64,000 nucleotides of DNA. Source: Bog-113 sp965226755. GTDB taxonomy: Bacteria; Acidobacteriota; Terriglobia; Bryobacterales; Bryobacteraceae. A model generated the notes under the pieces. The model saw only the letters and a program-made list of their open reading frames with translations. It had not been told where the DNA came from and ran no database searches. Both the position numbers and the translations under genes were made by a program. Every line of letters begins with the position of its first letter. Within the stretch, counting starts at the first letter, position 1. This document shows, one piece after another, positions 45,631 to 55,154 of this stretch. Location: assembly GCA_965226755.1 (NCBI GenBank), contig CBDDDT010000003.1, forward strand, positions 248,001 through 312,000, given 5' to 3'.

Positions 45631-45774
45631 ATGCAGAATTTTGAAGATTCTCAGGGCCGTTTGTCAGCCGAGCTGTTTGAGGCAGTCGGCGGCGAACCGT
45701 TGGCGGGATCTGGGTTTGAAACCGAGGAGCCCGAACCCGGCTTCAACGCCGCCGAGTCAGAAGGGGAGGAGTAG
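45631..45774 (+). CDS. Short acidic protein upstream of the ArdC-like gene
   Basis: A 47-residue, strongly acidic frame (AELFEAVGGEPLAG, ending AAESEGEE), with AGGAGA 8 nt before the ATG and 5 bp between its stop and the next start. No homologue recognised. It is probably translated with the ArdC-like gene; a DNA-mimic role would fit its charge, but this is speculation. Confidence 0.5.
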   Translation: MQNFEDSQGRLSAELFEAVGGEPLAGSGFETEEPEPGFNAAESEGEE

Positions 45775-45779
45775 CGACC

Positions 45780-47342
45780 ATGGCGGCTACGACTTCCCTG
45801 TTCACTGAACAGCAGCAGCCCGACAAACCGGCACTGCGGGACTTTCGCCAAGAGGTGACGGACAATATCGTCCGCATGCTGGAGCGTGGAGTCGCGCCCT
45901 GGCAAAAGCCGTGGGATCCCGGCGCCAGTTCGCTCGGGATGCCGTTCAATCCGACCAGCGAAAGAGCATACCGCGGCGGCAACGCGATTCACTTGATGGC
46001 CACCGGCCTTCAGCGCAGCTACGAGGACCCGAGATGGATGACGTACAAGCAGGCCGCAGACAACGGATGGCAGGTCAGGCGGGGGGAGAAGGGCACCCAG
46101 ATTGAGTACTGGGAAGTCAAACAAGCATCGGACAAGACGCAGCCGTCTGGGCCCAATGGGAGCGCCGATGCGGCCAATGGCAGTAACTCAGATGCCGAGA
46201 AATCGCGGCTCATTCACCGCGTGTACACGGTCTTCAACGCCCAACAGATCGAGCGTGTACCGCCCCGGACGCCAGGGCAACAAATAACCTTCGAGGCTGT
46301 CCAGGCGGGCGAGCAGATCCTGACGAACTCGGGCGCGAGCATCGCGCACGACCAGGCGGATCGCGCGTTCTACAGCCGCTCTCAGGACAGCATTCACTTG
46401 CCGCCGAAGGACGCCTTCAAAGACGCCGCCGCATACTACGGCACCGCGCTCCATGAGTTGGCGCACTGGACTGGGCATCCGTCGCGTCTCGACCGATCCA
46501 CGCTCACCGAGTCCTATCGTTTTGGCGACTCGAACTATGCGAAGGAGGAACTTCGCGCGGAGCTGGCCAGTGTGTTCCTCGCTGCGCAGCGCGGCATACC
46601 GCACGATCCCGAGCAGCACGCCTCATACGTCAACTCCTGGATCGGAGCACTCAGACGTGACAAGAACGAAATCTTTCGGGCAGCTCACGATGCCTCCAAA
46701 GCGACCGATTTCATCTTGGCGTTGGAGCGGGAAAAGTCAATCGGCGAGGAGGATCTGGTCAGTGGACCCGTTCTTGACGCCGGAGCTTCCGGCAGTTCGC
46801 CAGCCGCGATGTTGGAGCGAGAAACCGAGGAACTCCACCACGACCGAGAACGGGTCGAAGAGAAAGAGGCGGACGCGGTGCTGAGCGCCGCAGACCGCGC
46901 AAATCTGGATTCGACCGACAACGCGAACGAGCGCGCGGCCCCGGCGCGCGAGTCCACGGAGTATGCTGCGCGTTATGAACCAGGCAGCGGCACTGTTAGT
47001 GTCCACGCGAAGCAAACGGCGACGGATCGGCGGAGCACCATTGACGCGCCTAGCGGCGATTCGTTAACGGAGGCCAAGTCAATCACCGCCAAGTTCCTCG
47101 GGGATTCTGCAAAGACGCTCGCCGCGCAGACCGAGAGCGGAAGCTATCGCGGTCCCATCATCGGCGAGACCGAGCATCACGTTATCCAGCGCCAATCGGG
47201 CCGCACGGGCATTGCTCACCCGAAGGACCTGCTTGATCGCCAGCCGCAGATTGGCGAAAGCGTGCGTATCAATTACTCCGACTCCAAGGGCGCTGTCCGC
47301 GAATTCCGGGAGCGCGCTAAAGTGCAGGACCGCGACCGATGA
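45780..47342 (+). CDS. ArdC-like antirestriction protein with zincin domain and KfrB-like tail
   Basis: A 520-residue protein. Residues 15-110 are the ArdC N-terminal ssDNA-binding domain (VAPWQKPWD, then RAYRGGNAIHLM and EDPRWMTYKQA). Residues 150-300 are a zinc metallopeptidase-like domain with ALHELAHWTGH (HExxH) and downstream KEELRAELASVF. The last 60 residues (YRGPIIGETEHHVIQ, then IGESVRINYSDSKG) match the KfrB domain. ArdC proteins coat and protect incoming single-stranded DNA during conjugation. It heads the plus-strand transfer module. Confidence 0.88.
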   Translation: MAATTSLFTEQQQPDKPALRDFRQEVTDNIVRMLERGVAPWQKPWDPGASSLGMPFNPTSERAYRGGNAIHLMATGLQRSYEDPRWMTYKQAADNGWQVRRGEKGTQIEYWEVKQASDKTQPSGPNGSADAANGSNSDAEKSRLIHRVYTVFNAQQIERVPPRTPGQQITFEAVQAGEQILTNSGASIAHDQADRAFYSRSQDSIHLPPKDAFKDAAAYYGTALHELAHWTGHPSRLDRSTLTESYRFGDSNYAKEELRAELASVFLAAQRGIPHDPEQHASYVNSWIGALRRDKNEIFRAAHDASKATDFILALEREKSIGEEDLVSGPVLDAGASGSSPAAMLERETEELHHDRERVEEKEADAVLSAADRANLDSTDNANERAAPARESTEYAARYEPGSGTVSVHAKQTATDRRSTIDAPSGDSLTEAKSITAKFLGDSAKTLAAQTESGSYRGPIIGETEHHVIQRQSGRTGIAHPKDLLDRQPQIGESVRINYSDSKGAVREFRERAKVQDRDR

Positions 47343-47354
47343 GGAGCCGCGCCC

Positions 47355-49412
47355 ATGGGAAAAAAACAGCCGGAACTCTACCGTATTCCTCGCAAACCCG
47401 GATATCTCGGCGGCTATAACTGGCGTGCGACAACCCTCGGATGTCTTCTGCTCCTTGTCGTGAACTTCGTCGCGACGCAGTACATCGCGGCCCGGTTCCA
47501 GTACCAGGCTGCACTGGGCGCACCGATTCTGCGGGCGAAATATGGCGGCATCTACCAACCCTTCTCGTGGATCGCGTGGGGGTGGCGCTATTGCACGTCG
47601 CAAGACGAGCGGATTCGCCGGCCGTTCTTCGAGGGCGAAATGATCGTGTTCGCAGGGAGTTTCCTGTGTATCGGTATTTTCTTCGTCCTCGCGAACCGCC
47701 GAACACGCAAACTCACAGAGAATGCCGAGGACCTCCATGGCTCCGCGCAATGGGCCGATGAGGACGACGTGCGCGATACCGGGCTGCTCACAACCAAACA
47801 CGGCGTCTACGTCGGCGGCTGGTGCCCTGAAGGCGGACACCGCTTGAATTACCTCCGTCACAATGGTCCCGAACACGTTCTCGCGTTCGCGCCAACGCGG
47901 AGCGGCAAAGGCGTTGGTCTTGTGATCCCCTCTCTGCTGGCTTGGGAAGAGAGCGCCGTGATCTACGACATCAAGGGTGAGAACTGGGCAAAGACGGCGG
48001 GGTTTCGGTGCGAGCAGGGCCATCTGTGTTTCAAGTTTTCGCCTGTTGAAGAGCAAGCGAGCTCACGGTTCAATCCTCTGAGCGAGGTGCGTCTGTTCAC
48101 GCCGCGTGATGTGAGTGACGCCCAGAATATCGCCAACATGATCGTGCGCACCGGCGAGGACAGCCCGCAGGAACGCTACTGGCAGGATGCCGCCGCATCC
48201 ATCACAACAGGAATGATCCTGCACGTCTGCTATGAAGCGGCGCTCGAAGGCCGCGTTGCGTGTCTCGCCGATCTGTCGCATGGATTCACGCGACCAGGTT
48301 CGGGTTTTCGCGAGACGCTCGATGAACTGCTGAACTTCGAGCACGATCCTGGACATGCTCACGATTGGCGCATGCCAACCGGCGATCGGACACTCACCCA
48401 TCCCGTCGTTCGCGAGAAGGTGCAGGAGATGCTCGACAAGGAGGACCGCGACTTCGGCGGCGTCCTCTCAACTGCGAAAACCGCGCTCACACTGTACAGC
48501 GATCCACTCGTAGCGAAAAACACTTCGGCGAGTGATTTCACAATCGATGACCTCGTGAACCATCAGCGGCCCGTGTCGCTTTACCTGGTGGTCCCACCTT
48601 CGGACAAAATTCGTCTGCGCCCGCTCATCCGGCTAATGTTCACGATGACCGTCAATCGACTCACCGAGAAGATGGTATTCCAGGGCGCGGAACAGAAGCG
48701 CAACAAGCATCGCCTTTTATTGCTCATCGACGAGTTCCCGTCGCTGAATCGGATGGAAGTTTTCGCCGACGCGCTCTCTTACATGGCCGGATATGGATTA
48801 AAGGCGTACCTGATTACGCAAGACATACGCCAAATCGTGGATGCGTACGGCAACAACGAAAGCATCATTTCCAACTGTCACGTGCGCATCGCCTTTGCGC
48901 CCAATCAGTTCGAAACCGCCGAACTGTTGAGCAAGATGACCGGCACAGCCACCGTGCAGAAGGCGAGTTACAACTTTAGCGGCTCCCGGCTATCGCCGGT
49001 GATGGCGCACATTAACGCCAGCGTGGATCACATCGAGAGGCCTCTGATGACACCTGACGAAGTGCTTCGGTTGAAGCCTCCGCAAAAGCGAGGCGACGGT
49101 GCGCAGGAACGTATCGTCGCGCCCGGCCAGATGCTGATCTTTGTTAGCGGCCATCATCCAATCCTCGGCACGCAAATGCTGTATTTCCTCGACCCGGCGC
49201 TGAATGCCCGTGCTGAACTGGCGCCGCCGACCGGGTTCATCGCATTGGAGGACGGAAAACCCATTCCGCAACACGCACTGAATCGAACCAGAAACGTTGT
49301 CAGCAAGCCGGAGTTGACATCGCCTCCCGAGGGCCTTCCAAACGATGAATTGATCTCCGGCGTCGAACACCACCTCGTAGAAGAACTTCACCTTGAACAG
49401 GGAGAACAATAG
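47355..49412 (+). CDS. VirD4/TraG-type type IV coupling protein
   Basis: A 685-residue inner-membrane ATPase with two N-terminal membrane helices (LGCLLLLVVNFVATQYIA and VFAGSFLCIGIFFVLA), Walker A APTRSGKGVGLV, Walker B LLLLIDEFPSL and the TraG_N strand YDIKGENW. It links the relaxosome to the mating channel and pumps DNA. It lies 12 bp after the ArdC-like gene and 2 bp before the SSB gene. No type IV secretion (VirB) genes or relaxase are seen in the window; they should lie elsewhere on the element. Confidence 0.92.
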   Translation: MGKKQPELYRIPRKPGYLGGYNWRATTLGCLLLLVVNFVATQYIAARFQYQAALGAPILRAKYGGIYQPFSWIAWGWRYCTSQDERIRRPFFEGEMIVFAGSFLCIGIFFVLANRRTRKLTENAEDLHGSAQWADEDDVRDTGLLTTKHGVYVGGWCPEGGHRLNYLRHNGPEHVLAFAPTRSGKGVGLVIPSLLAWEESAVIYDIKGENWAKTAGFRCEQGHLCFKFSPVEEQASSRFNPLSEVRLFTPRDVSDAQNIANMIVRTGEDSPQERYWQDAAASITTGMILHVCYEAALEGRVACLADLSHGFTRPGSGFRETLDELLNFEHDPGHAHDWRMPTGDRTLTHPVVREKVQEMLDKEDRDFGGVLSTAKTALTLYSDPLVAKNTSASDFTIDDLVNHQRPVSLYLVVPPSDKIRLRPLIRLMFTMTVNRLTEKMVFQGAEQKRNKHRLLLLIDEFPSLNRMEVFADALSYMAGYGLKAYLITQDIRQIVDAYGNNESIISNCHVRIAFAPNQFETAELLSKMTGTATVQKASYNFSGSRLSPVMAHINASVDHIERPLMTPDEVLRLKPPQKRGDGAQERIVAPGQMLIFVSGHHPILGTQMLYFLDPALNARAELAPPTGFIALEDGKPIPQHALNRTRNVVSKPELTSPPEGLPNDELISGVEHHLVEELHLEQGEQ

Positions 49413-49414
49413 CC

Positions 49415-49846
49415 ATGCAGAGAAATCGTCTCGAAGTCTTCGGCTATATTTCGGCGAAGCCTGCCCTCAGATACCTTCCTTCAGGAACGCCCGTTGCCAA
49501 TGTTCGTCTCGGCGAAAGCTACCGGTACCAGGACGCCGACGGCAAACCGCAACAACACACCAATTGGCACAATCTGTCTTTCTATGGCGATCTTTCTCGC
49601 GTTGCGGCAACGTTCGAGAAAGGTGACAACATTTTCATCGAGGGGACAATCGAGCAGCGGCAGTTCACGCCCAAGGCTGACGGCGTGCAACGAATTGTCC
49701 ATGAAGTGGTCGTTCGAAGCTGCCACTTGATCGCCGCACCACGTGGAGCCGCCGCAAGAGCAGCCGTGGCTACAACGTCCGAGGAAGTCCCTATCCCGGA
49801 TCTTCAGAAAGGAGTCACCGATCATGACGGTTGGCCTGTCGGTTAG
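49415..49846 (+). CDS. ssb: Single-stranded DNA-binding protein
   Basis: A 143-residue OB-fold protein. It begins with NRLEVFGYISAKPALRYLPSG and has NWHNLSFYGDLSRVAATFEKGDNIFIEG, the family signature. The C-terminus ends GWPVG rather than the acidic DIPF-type tip of housekeeping SSB, so it is an element-specific copy. Its end overlaps the start of the TraF-like gene by 23 nt. It probably protects transferred DNA. Confidence 0.88.
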   Translation: MQRNRLEVFGYISAKPALRYLPSGTPVANVRLGESYRYQDADGKPQQHTNWHNLSFYGDLSRVAATFEKGDNIFIEGTIEQRQFTPKADGVQRIVHEVVVRSCHLIAAPRGAAARAAVATTSEEVPIPDLQKGVTDHDGWPVG

Positions 49847-50363
49847 GGCTCGGGAGATTCGCCGCGCGGCCATGGTCGCCTTTGGTGTCGTCATCGCTAC
49901 GGTCCAGCTCAGCGGCACTCTTGGCCTTCGCATCAACACTTCCCCTTCACTCCCGATGGGACTGTACATCGCCACGGCGGACGCAGGCGCGAACATGGTC
50001 GAGTTCTGCCCAGCGGAACCGTTCGCGACGCTCGCCATTATTCGGGGATATCGCGATCCCGGAAACTGCCGGGACGGCGCTGCTCCTCTGCTGAAGCCGG
50101 TCGTCGCAAACTCCGGCGACGTGGTCGAACTGTCGGCTCGCGGAATTTCCGTCAACGGAGCGCTTCTCCCCAACACGGCCCCGCTCTCGAAGGACACCAA
50201 AGGCCGCCCTCTCGAAGCGTGGCCATTCGGGCGCTACGTCGTTGCCTCCGAGACTGTCTGGGTGGCGTCTTCCTATCATCCACGCAGCTTTGACAGCCGT
50301 TACTTCGGCCCGATTTCGACTTTGGCTATTCGAGAACGGCTAAAGGCACTCTTGACGCTATGA
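49824..50363 (+). CDS. traF: TraF-like S26 conjugal signal peptidase
   Basis: A 179-residue protein with an N-terminal membrane helix (AAMVAFGVVIATVQL) followed by NTSPSLPMGLY, the catalytic Ser box (S-x-P-x-G) of S26 peptidases, a later Lys-bearing strand (LLKPVVANSGDVV) and the final DSRYFGP box. TraF matures the cyclic pilin of P-type transfer systems. AAGGAG sits 8 nt before the chosen ATG. It overlaps the TraB-like start by 4 nt. Confidence 0.86.
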   Translation: MTVGLSVRAREIRRAAMVAFGVVIATVQLSGTLGLRINTSPSLPMGLYIATADAGANMVEFCPAEPFATLAIIRGYRDPGNCRDGAAPLLKPVVANSGDVVELSARGISVNGALLPNTAPLSKDTKGRPLEAWPFGRYVVASETVWVASSYHPRSFDSRYFGPISTLAIRERLKALLTL

Positions 50364-51685
50364 ACACCCGTATCAGAGATCGGTTCGCGTTGTGTTCAGC
50401 TATTGCGCTAGGCCTGGGAGTATCGACCGGCCATCCACTGGGTATCGTCTTGGGAGCAGGAATGCCGGTTGCGTGTCTCGCACCCGGTACGCGCAAGGGT
50501 GCTCTTACGACTGCAATGGGCTATTACGTTGCCGTCCTCTGGCCAATGGCTCCCGGCTTGGATCGCTATACCGAGCATTCCGCAAAGATTCTCTTCCCTC
50601 TTGCGATCTGGGTCTTGACCGCAATTCTGCTCTCGGTGCCCTGGTGGATCGCGTGGACATCTGATCGTTTGCATTGCTTATGGCGAGCGCCTCTTGCGCT
50701 CCTGGCAACCATCGTCCCTCCGCTCGGCATCATCGGCCTTGCTTCTCCGCTGGTTGCCGCGGGCTACGTCTTTCCGGGAACGGGTTGGACCGGCCTTGCG
50801 GCGGTCGGGCTTCTGCCTGGGATCTTTCTTTCGACGCAAGTTTTGAGCTTTCGCCGACGCTGCGTCGCTCTGAGCTTCGTTATCGGTTTCTGCATCGGCA
50901 TTTCAATCGACGGTCGTTTCTTCCCGCCCGACCGTGGCGCGCCTCCTCGTGGATGGATTGCGTTCAATACTCATTTCGGCGACGTATCCCGACCTTTCAG
51001 GGAGTTCCCCGCGGCGCAGTTCATCCAGCAAAAAGCGGCCGAGTCGTCGGCGCGCGTCCTCATCTTTCCGGAAGCAGTTGTCCCCCGGTGGTCCGAAGCA
51101 ACCGAGGCGTTCTGGCGGCAATCCCTTGATCGCTGCCAAACGCGCGGCCAAATACTTGCGATCGGAGCAGGATTACCGGCCGAGAGTGCTCTTCCAAAAA
51201 ACGCAAGCGAAAGACTGAGCGACCTGCGGTCTTACGACTTCGGTGCCGCAATCGCCGCTCTGCAGACGATGGATTCGCCGCGAACGATCCCTGAAGGTGC
51301 TCTTTCGAACGACCGGTTGAAATCACGCCAGGAGCCGACCGATAACACGATGCTGATTGTCGGCGCGGAATCGACGGCGTTTTATCAACGCGTCCCAGTT
51401 CCGCTCGGAATGTGGCGGCCTTTCAACCGAATCAGCGTTCCTCTTCGCCTCAACACTCCCGGCGTTGTCGCGATCGATAATCAGCGTGTCGCGGTGCTGA
51501 TCTGTTACGAACAGATGCTCACATTTCCGATCCTCGCATCGATGCTAAAGCATCCGACTGTGATCGTCGGTATCAGCAACACCTTTTGGGTAGACAACAC
51601 GACCATTCCGAGGTATCAGGCTACCGCGCTGCGAGGCTGGGCAAAGCTTTTTCGTCTCCCATATTTCTCCGCGGTTAACTCCTGA
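50360..51685 (+). CDS. traB: TraB-like protein, membrane-anchored carbon-nitrogen hydrolase
   Basis: A 441-residue protein with about six membrane helices (residues 10-180) followed by a nitrilase-fold domain. IFPEAVVPRW has the catalytic Glu and VLICYEQM the catalytic Cys. This is the Lnt-like architecture of Ti-plasmid TraB. It starts at an ATGA overlap with TraF, as in other elements. Its precise role in conjugation is not settled. Confidence 0.83.
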   Translation: MNTRIRDRFALCSAIALGLGVSTGHPLGIVLGAGMPVACLAPGTRKGALTTAMGYYVAVLWPMAPGLDRYTEHSAKILFPLAIWVLTAILLSVPWWIAWTSDRLHCLWRAPLALLATIVPPLGIIGLASPLVAAGYVFPGTGWTGLAAVGLLPGIFLSTQVLSFRRRCVALSFVIGFCIGISIDGRFFPPDRGAPPRGWIAFNTHFGDVSRPFREFPAAQFIQQKAAESSARVLIFPEAVVPRWSEATEAFWRQSLDRCQTRGQILAIGAGLPAESALPKNASERLSDLRSYDFGAAIAALQTMDSPRTIPEGALSNDRLKSRQEPTDNTMLIVGAESTAFYQRVPVPLGMWRPFNRISVPLRLNTPGVVAIDNQRVAVLICYEQMLTFPILASMLKHPTVIVGISNTFWVDNTTIPRYQATALRGWAKLFRLPYFSAVNS

Positions 51686-51695
51686 GTGCGAACGC

Positions 51696-52690
51696 ATGGC
51701 CACGAAATCACGGAGCGGCAGTCAATCCACCAGCAGCAATCAACTCAGTCTCTTCTCCGAAGTAGCCGACGCCGAACTCGGAGATAATTTAATAGAGGAG
51801 TCCGCTCATGCTCGAAACAATGCCGATCGAAACGACTACACTCACATCGCTGGGACACAAGATCCTGGAACACTGGAGACGCCATCGCCCGACGATGGTG
51901 GAAAACCTGGCCAAGGGGAATCAGCTTCAGCAGGCGGTTTTCGCAGCACAGGAGTTAACGGGGAACCTGCTATACGAGTTGATGGTGGTTCAGAAGATGG
52001 ACTACAATTCGCGTGGGAGATCGCGACGAGGGAATGGGCGTTCCTCCCGGACGAGGAGGACCAGCCTCAGTTGTCGTTCGATCCAGCGACCCTCGACCCG
52101 CACCAACCCTTGCCCGCGATCTCCGCATAACCGCCGCGCATGGTATCGGCGAAGGCGGCCTAAAGCAGAAAGCCGAAGCTAATCTCGCGGCCATCCGCAC
52201 GCTGAAAGACATAGAGGCGGAGAACCGTCCGGCTACGCGAGAGGAGAAAGACGCGCTCGTGAAATACACCGGCTGGGGCGCGATGCCAAACGCATTTGCT
52301 TCTCAGCCACCGCGCGAATGGCAAAGCGTCGCGGACGAGTTGAAAGATCTGTTGAGCGCGGAGGAGTACGCGTCGGCTCGCGCCTCAACCCCAAACGCCC
52401 ACTACACCTCTCCCGAAGTGGTTCAGGCGATCTGGCGCGCGATGGAACGGTTCGGCCTAAATCCTGGGGCACAAATTCTCGAACCGTCGATGGGTGTCGG
52501 TCACTTCTTTGGCATGATGCCCGAAAGTTTGCATCCCGGTACGAGACGCACTGGTGTGGAACTCGACTCGATTACCGCGCGCATCGCCGCCAAACTCTAC
52601 CCGGATTCAAGCGTTCATGCAAAGGGCTTCGAAGAGACCCCGATTCCGAAGGACTTCTTTGACGTGGCTGTTGGAAACATCCCGTTCGGA
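51696..52690 (+). pseudogene. N-terminal part of a giant DNA methylase-helicase, split by RIT insertion
   Basis: The 5' part of a gene that resumes at 59130. From the ATG the first frame carries SSNQLSLFSE, a QLSLF beta-clamp-binding motif, and a low-complexity linker. A missing base near 52010 moves the reading to the next frame, which continues through GIGEGGLKQKAEAN, KYTGWGAMP and the SAM motif I LEPSMGVGHFFG to catalytic motif IV VGNIPFG, where a stop codon of the inserted element follows. In the intact family the next residues are N-Y-x-x-x-D-P, found at 59130. The protein, about 1,840 residues when whole, is common on acidobacterial integrative elements. Broken twice here. Confidence 0.82.
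51808..52130 (+). CDS. Small gene overlapping the methylase N-terminus in another frame
   Basis: An ATG with GAGGAG 6-8 nt upstream opens a frame that reads LGHKILEHWRRHRPTMVENL, then QAVFAAQELTGNLLYELMVVQKMDYNS. One missing base near 52010 moves the continuation to the next frame: AWEIATREWAFLPDEEDQP. The joined protein (about 108 residues) is a plausible small helical family member (pattern WxxxRPxMVxxL, later AWExxxxEWAFLPxEED) that I associate with such elements. The same one-base insertion would also join the methylase frames. It therefore appears to be a nested gene; as written it is truncated. Confidence 0.55.
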
Positions 52691-52693
52691 TAA

Positions 52694-52721
52694 TGGCGAG
52701 GCCTTAAAAATGGCGAGGAAA
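52694..52721 (+). repeat. Left inverted end of RIT element, two TGGCGAGG boxes
   Basis: TGGCGAGG occurs at 52694-52701 and 52711-52718, 17 bp apart. The right end of the element has the complement TGGTGAGG with the same spacing. Probably recombinase-binding arms. Confidence 0.72.
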
Positions 52722-52785
52722 GCGACCGGTTATCTGTGTTTGCATCTGCCCGGCCGAGTTCACCTCACCATTGTTTCCTACAGCC

Positions 52786-53787
52786 TCAGAGCGAATCGAG
52801 CCAGTTCAGCAACTCCACCTCGCGTTTCCATCGCGGCGGTTTGCCGGGCCGAGCGGAAGGATCTACTTTCTCCAGAGCCTTGCGTTTGGTTTCTAGGCTG
52901 GCCCTGGCGTAGATGTTTGTCGTGTCAAGACTTTCATGCCCGAGCCAGTCGCGAATCACCGTTACGTCGACACCTGCCGCGACAAGGCTTACCGCCGTGG
53001 CATGCCGAAACTTGTGTGGCGAGACGCGCTTACCGGCCAGGGATGGGACCCTTTGGGTCGCGGCTGCCACGTATTGCTTCAACTTGAAGCGAACGCCGGA
53101 AGCTTTGAGCGGATCACCGTAGCGATTCACAAAGATCGGCTCGCCTTCTCCGCGCGGAGTGCGTTTCAGTAGTGCCCTGAGTAGTGCGACCGTTTCAGGC
53201 CAGAGCGGGCAGTGCCGCTCCTTGCGACCTTTGCCGAGCAATCGAACATGGAACGGCGACTCCCATCGAACAGACTGAGGAGACAGATCCAGTGCCTCTT
53301 GAATACGGGCTCCGGTATTGTAGAGAACCGCCAGCAGCACATGATCGCGTTGTCCCTCTGCTTTCGAGCGATTTGGTTGAGCGAGGATCGCGGTGATCTC
53401 ATCCTCGTCGAGACCGCTGACTTCCGGCTTGGGCATCCTTTTGTTAGGAATTCGCAGCACCGCGGCACACTGCGCTGCGGCCAACGGTTCGCGATCGGCA
53501 ACGAAGCTGAAAAAACTGTGTAGTGCGGCCAGTCTGCAGTTACGAGTGCCAATCGAAGAGTTACGAACCTGCTCGATGTCATTGAGGAACGCGATCACAT
53601 GGACTTCACTGAGGTCGCTCAGGCCAAGCCGGGCAACGGATGTGGCCTTCCGAGCGGCCACGAACCGGAGAAACAGCCGCCAACTGTCCCGGTAGGACAG
53701 GACTGTGTGGTGGGAGACGTTTCGTTGCTGCACAAGCCAATCGTGAAAAAACGCGTGCAGGAGTTGCGAGAAGGAAATAGCTTTCAT
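52786..53787 (-). CDS. RIT recombinase, third of the trio
   Basis: A 333-residue tyrosine recombinase. Catalytic residues are visible: Arg in NTGARIQEALDL, HKFRHATAV (H-x-x-R) and WLGHESLDTTNIYA (His and nucleophile Tyr). The N-terminal domain is XerC-like (TVLSYRDSWRLFLRFV). It starts at an ATGA overlap with the second recombinase. Of the three it is the smallest and closest to the element's left end, as in known RIT arrangements. Confidence 0.9.
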   Translation of the reverse strand: MKAISFSQLLHAFFHDWLVQQRNVSHHTVLSYRDSWRLFLRFVAARKATSVARLGLSDLSEVHVIAFLNDIEQVRNSSIGTRNCRLAALHSFFSFVADREPLAAAQCAAVLRIPNKRMPKPEVSGLDEDEITAILAQPNRSKAEGQRDHVLLAVLYNTGARIQEALDLSPQSVRWESPFHVRLLGKGRKERHCPLWPETVALLRALLKRTPRGEGEPIFVNRYGDPLKASGVRFKLKQYVAAATQRVPSLAGKRVSPHKFRHATAVSLVAAGVDVTVIRDWLGHESLDTTNIYARASLETKRKALEKVDPSARPGKPPRWKREVELLNWLDSL

Positions 53788-55154
53788 GCTTTTCCCCTTT
53801 CCGGCGAGTCCAGCAGTACCTGGGCTCCGCGCCTGCGGAACCGCTCGCTGGCCTGCTGAAGCAGCTCCTCGGTGATTGTGAGATACACCAGCGTCGAGTT
53901 GATATCCCGGTGGCCCAGGTAGGTAGCCAGGTAAGGAAGATGCGCCTGAGGATTAATGCCCTCTCTGTACCAGGTGAGCATACGGTTCACGACGAAGGCA
54001 TGTCTCAGATCGTGGATGCGGGGACCGTCACGTCCCGGCGCGGGTTTGAGTTTCGCACGGCGCAGAACACCGGTCAGCAAGCTTGCGGCCCTCACGCGGG
54101 AGTATCGGCCCGCCGCCTGCATATGCCAGAACAGCGCGGCATCGGGACTCGTAGGTGCCCCTGCCCGATTGCGGACATCAAGGTACGATCGCAGTGCCGC
54201 CACAACACTGCCCGAGAGCGGCAGACGCCTTGACTTGAAGAACTTCGAAAGGCGGATCTCAATGGTCCCGTTGTCGACGTCGAAGTCGCTCACGTTCAGA
54301 CGCACGATTTCGCCGAGGCGGAGACCAACGCAGTATGCGAGCACGAGCATCATGTGAACCGTTCGTGGCCGCAAAGGTGACTGCGGGGACGGAAGGTGGA
54401 GCGCCGTCTCCAGCATGCGGAGAAACTCCTGATCACTAAAGATGTATGGCCGACGGTAGAGTTGCCGCGCCTGTTCCGAAATCCGTTTGTCCCAGGGGAT
54501 GGTCTTGACAGTTGGGTCAAGCCGAGCCAATGCCAGAGACACAGTTCGGCCTGCAAGATGGCATTCCAGCACATGCTGCGGAGTCGAACCGGTATTCGTC
54601 CATTCGCGAATCAACACGTTCAACGGCTGTCCGGAGAGGTCCACCCGAACCTGTAGAAACCGGTCCAGTCGGAGCAGGCGCTCTTCCTGGTTGCTGTAGC
54701 GATAGCCCATAGCCTGCATCAGCATCACATGGTCACGCATCACCGGGCCAAGAATGCTGCCGAATCGTGGAAGTGGTCGCAGAGCTTCGAGAGCCGCTTC
54801 AAAGTCCGGGCACAATAGGGCCTTGACGACAGGCCTGGTGGCCCACTGTCCATACTCCCTTCTCAGTTCAGCCAGTGGGTTTTTCGCGAGCAGGTTCTGG
54901 CCGACCATCCAGTCCAGGTAATGATCAAGAACACGAGCACGATCCGTCAGCATATTGAGTGGCCAAGCCTGATTTCGGTCAACTAACCACTGCCGGACCG
55001 ATACCTGGGAGATGGACCTGTCGGTCGCCTGTTCAGCGACGAACCGATGGAATCCGTTCAGGAGACAGCGGTAGTTTCGGGAAGAAAGTGTACTGCGCAG
55101 GTGCAGTTGTTGAACGTATTGCCGGGGTCCCGGTGATGCTGATACCGTGGTCAT
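53784..55154 (-). CDS. RIT recombinase, second of the trio
   Basis: A 456-residue tyrosine recombinase with an N-terminal arm-binding/core-binding region and the catalytic set: Arg in GLRLGEIVRL, RIHDLRHAFV and YLGHRDINSTLVYLTI. It starts at an ATGA overlap with the end of the first recombinase frame and ends inside the third's start, so the three are translationally coupled. The trio is thought to act together on the element ends. Confidence 0.9.
   Translation of the reverse strand: MTTVSASPGPRQYVQQLHLRSTLSSRNYRCLLNGFHRFVAEQATDRSISQVSVRQWLVDRNQAWPLNMLTDRARVLDHYLDWMVGQNLLAKNPLAELRREYGQWATRPVVKALLCPDFEAALEALRPLPRFGSILGPVMRDHVMLMQAMGYRYSNQEERLLRLDRFLQVRVDLSGQPLNVLIREWTNTGSTPQHVLECHLAGRTVSLALARLDPTVKTIPWDKRISEQARQLYRRPYIFSDQEFLRMLETALHLPSPQSPLRPRTVHMMLVLAYCVGLRLGEIVRLNVSDFDVDNGTIEIRLSKFFKSRRLPLSGSVVAALRSYLDVRNRAGAPTSPDAALFWHMQAAGRYSRVRAASLLTGVLRRAKLKPAPGRDGPRIHDLRHAFVVNRMLTWYREGINPQAHLPYLATYLGHRDINSTLVYLTITEELLQQASERFRRRGAQVLLDSPERGKA

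Noticed and set aside
45254..45644. Overlapping frames on both strands of about 115 codons
   Set aside because: Neither shows motifs, ribosome sites or family resemblance; treated as non-coding or remnant DNA.
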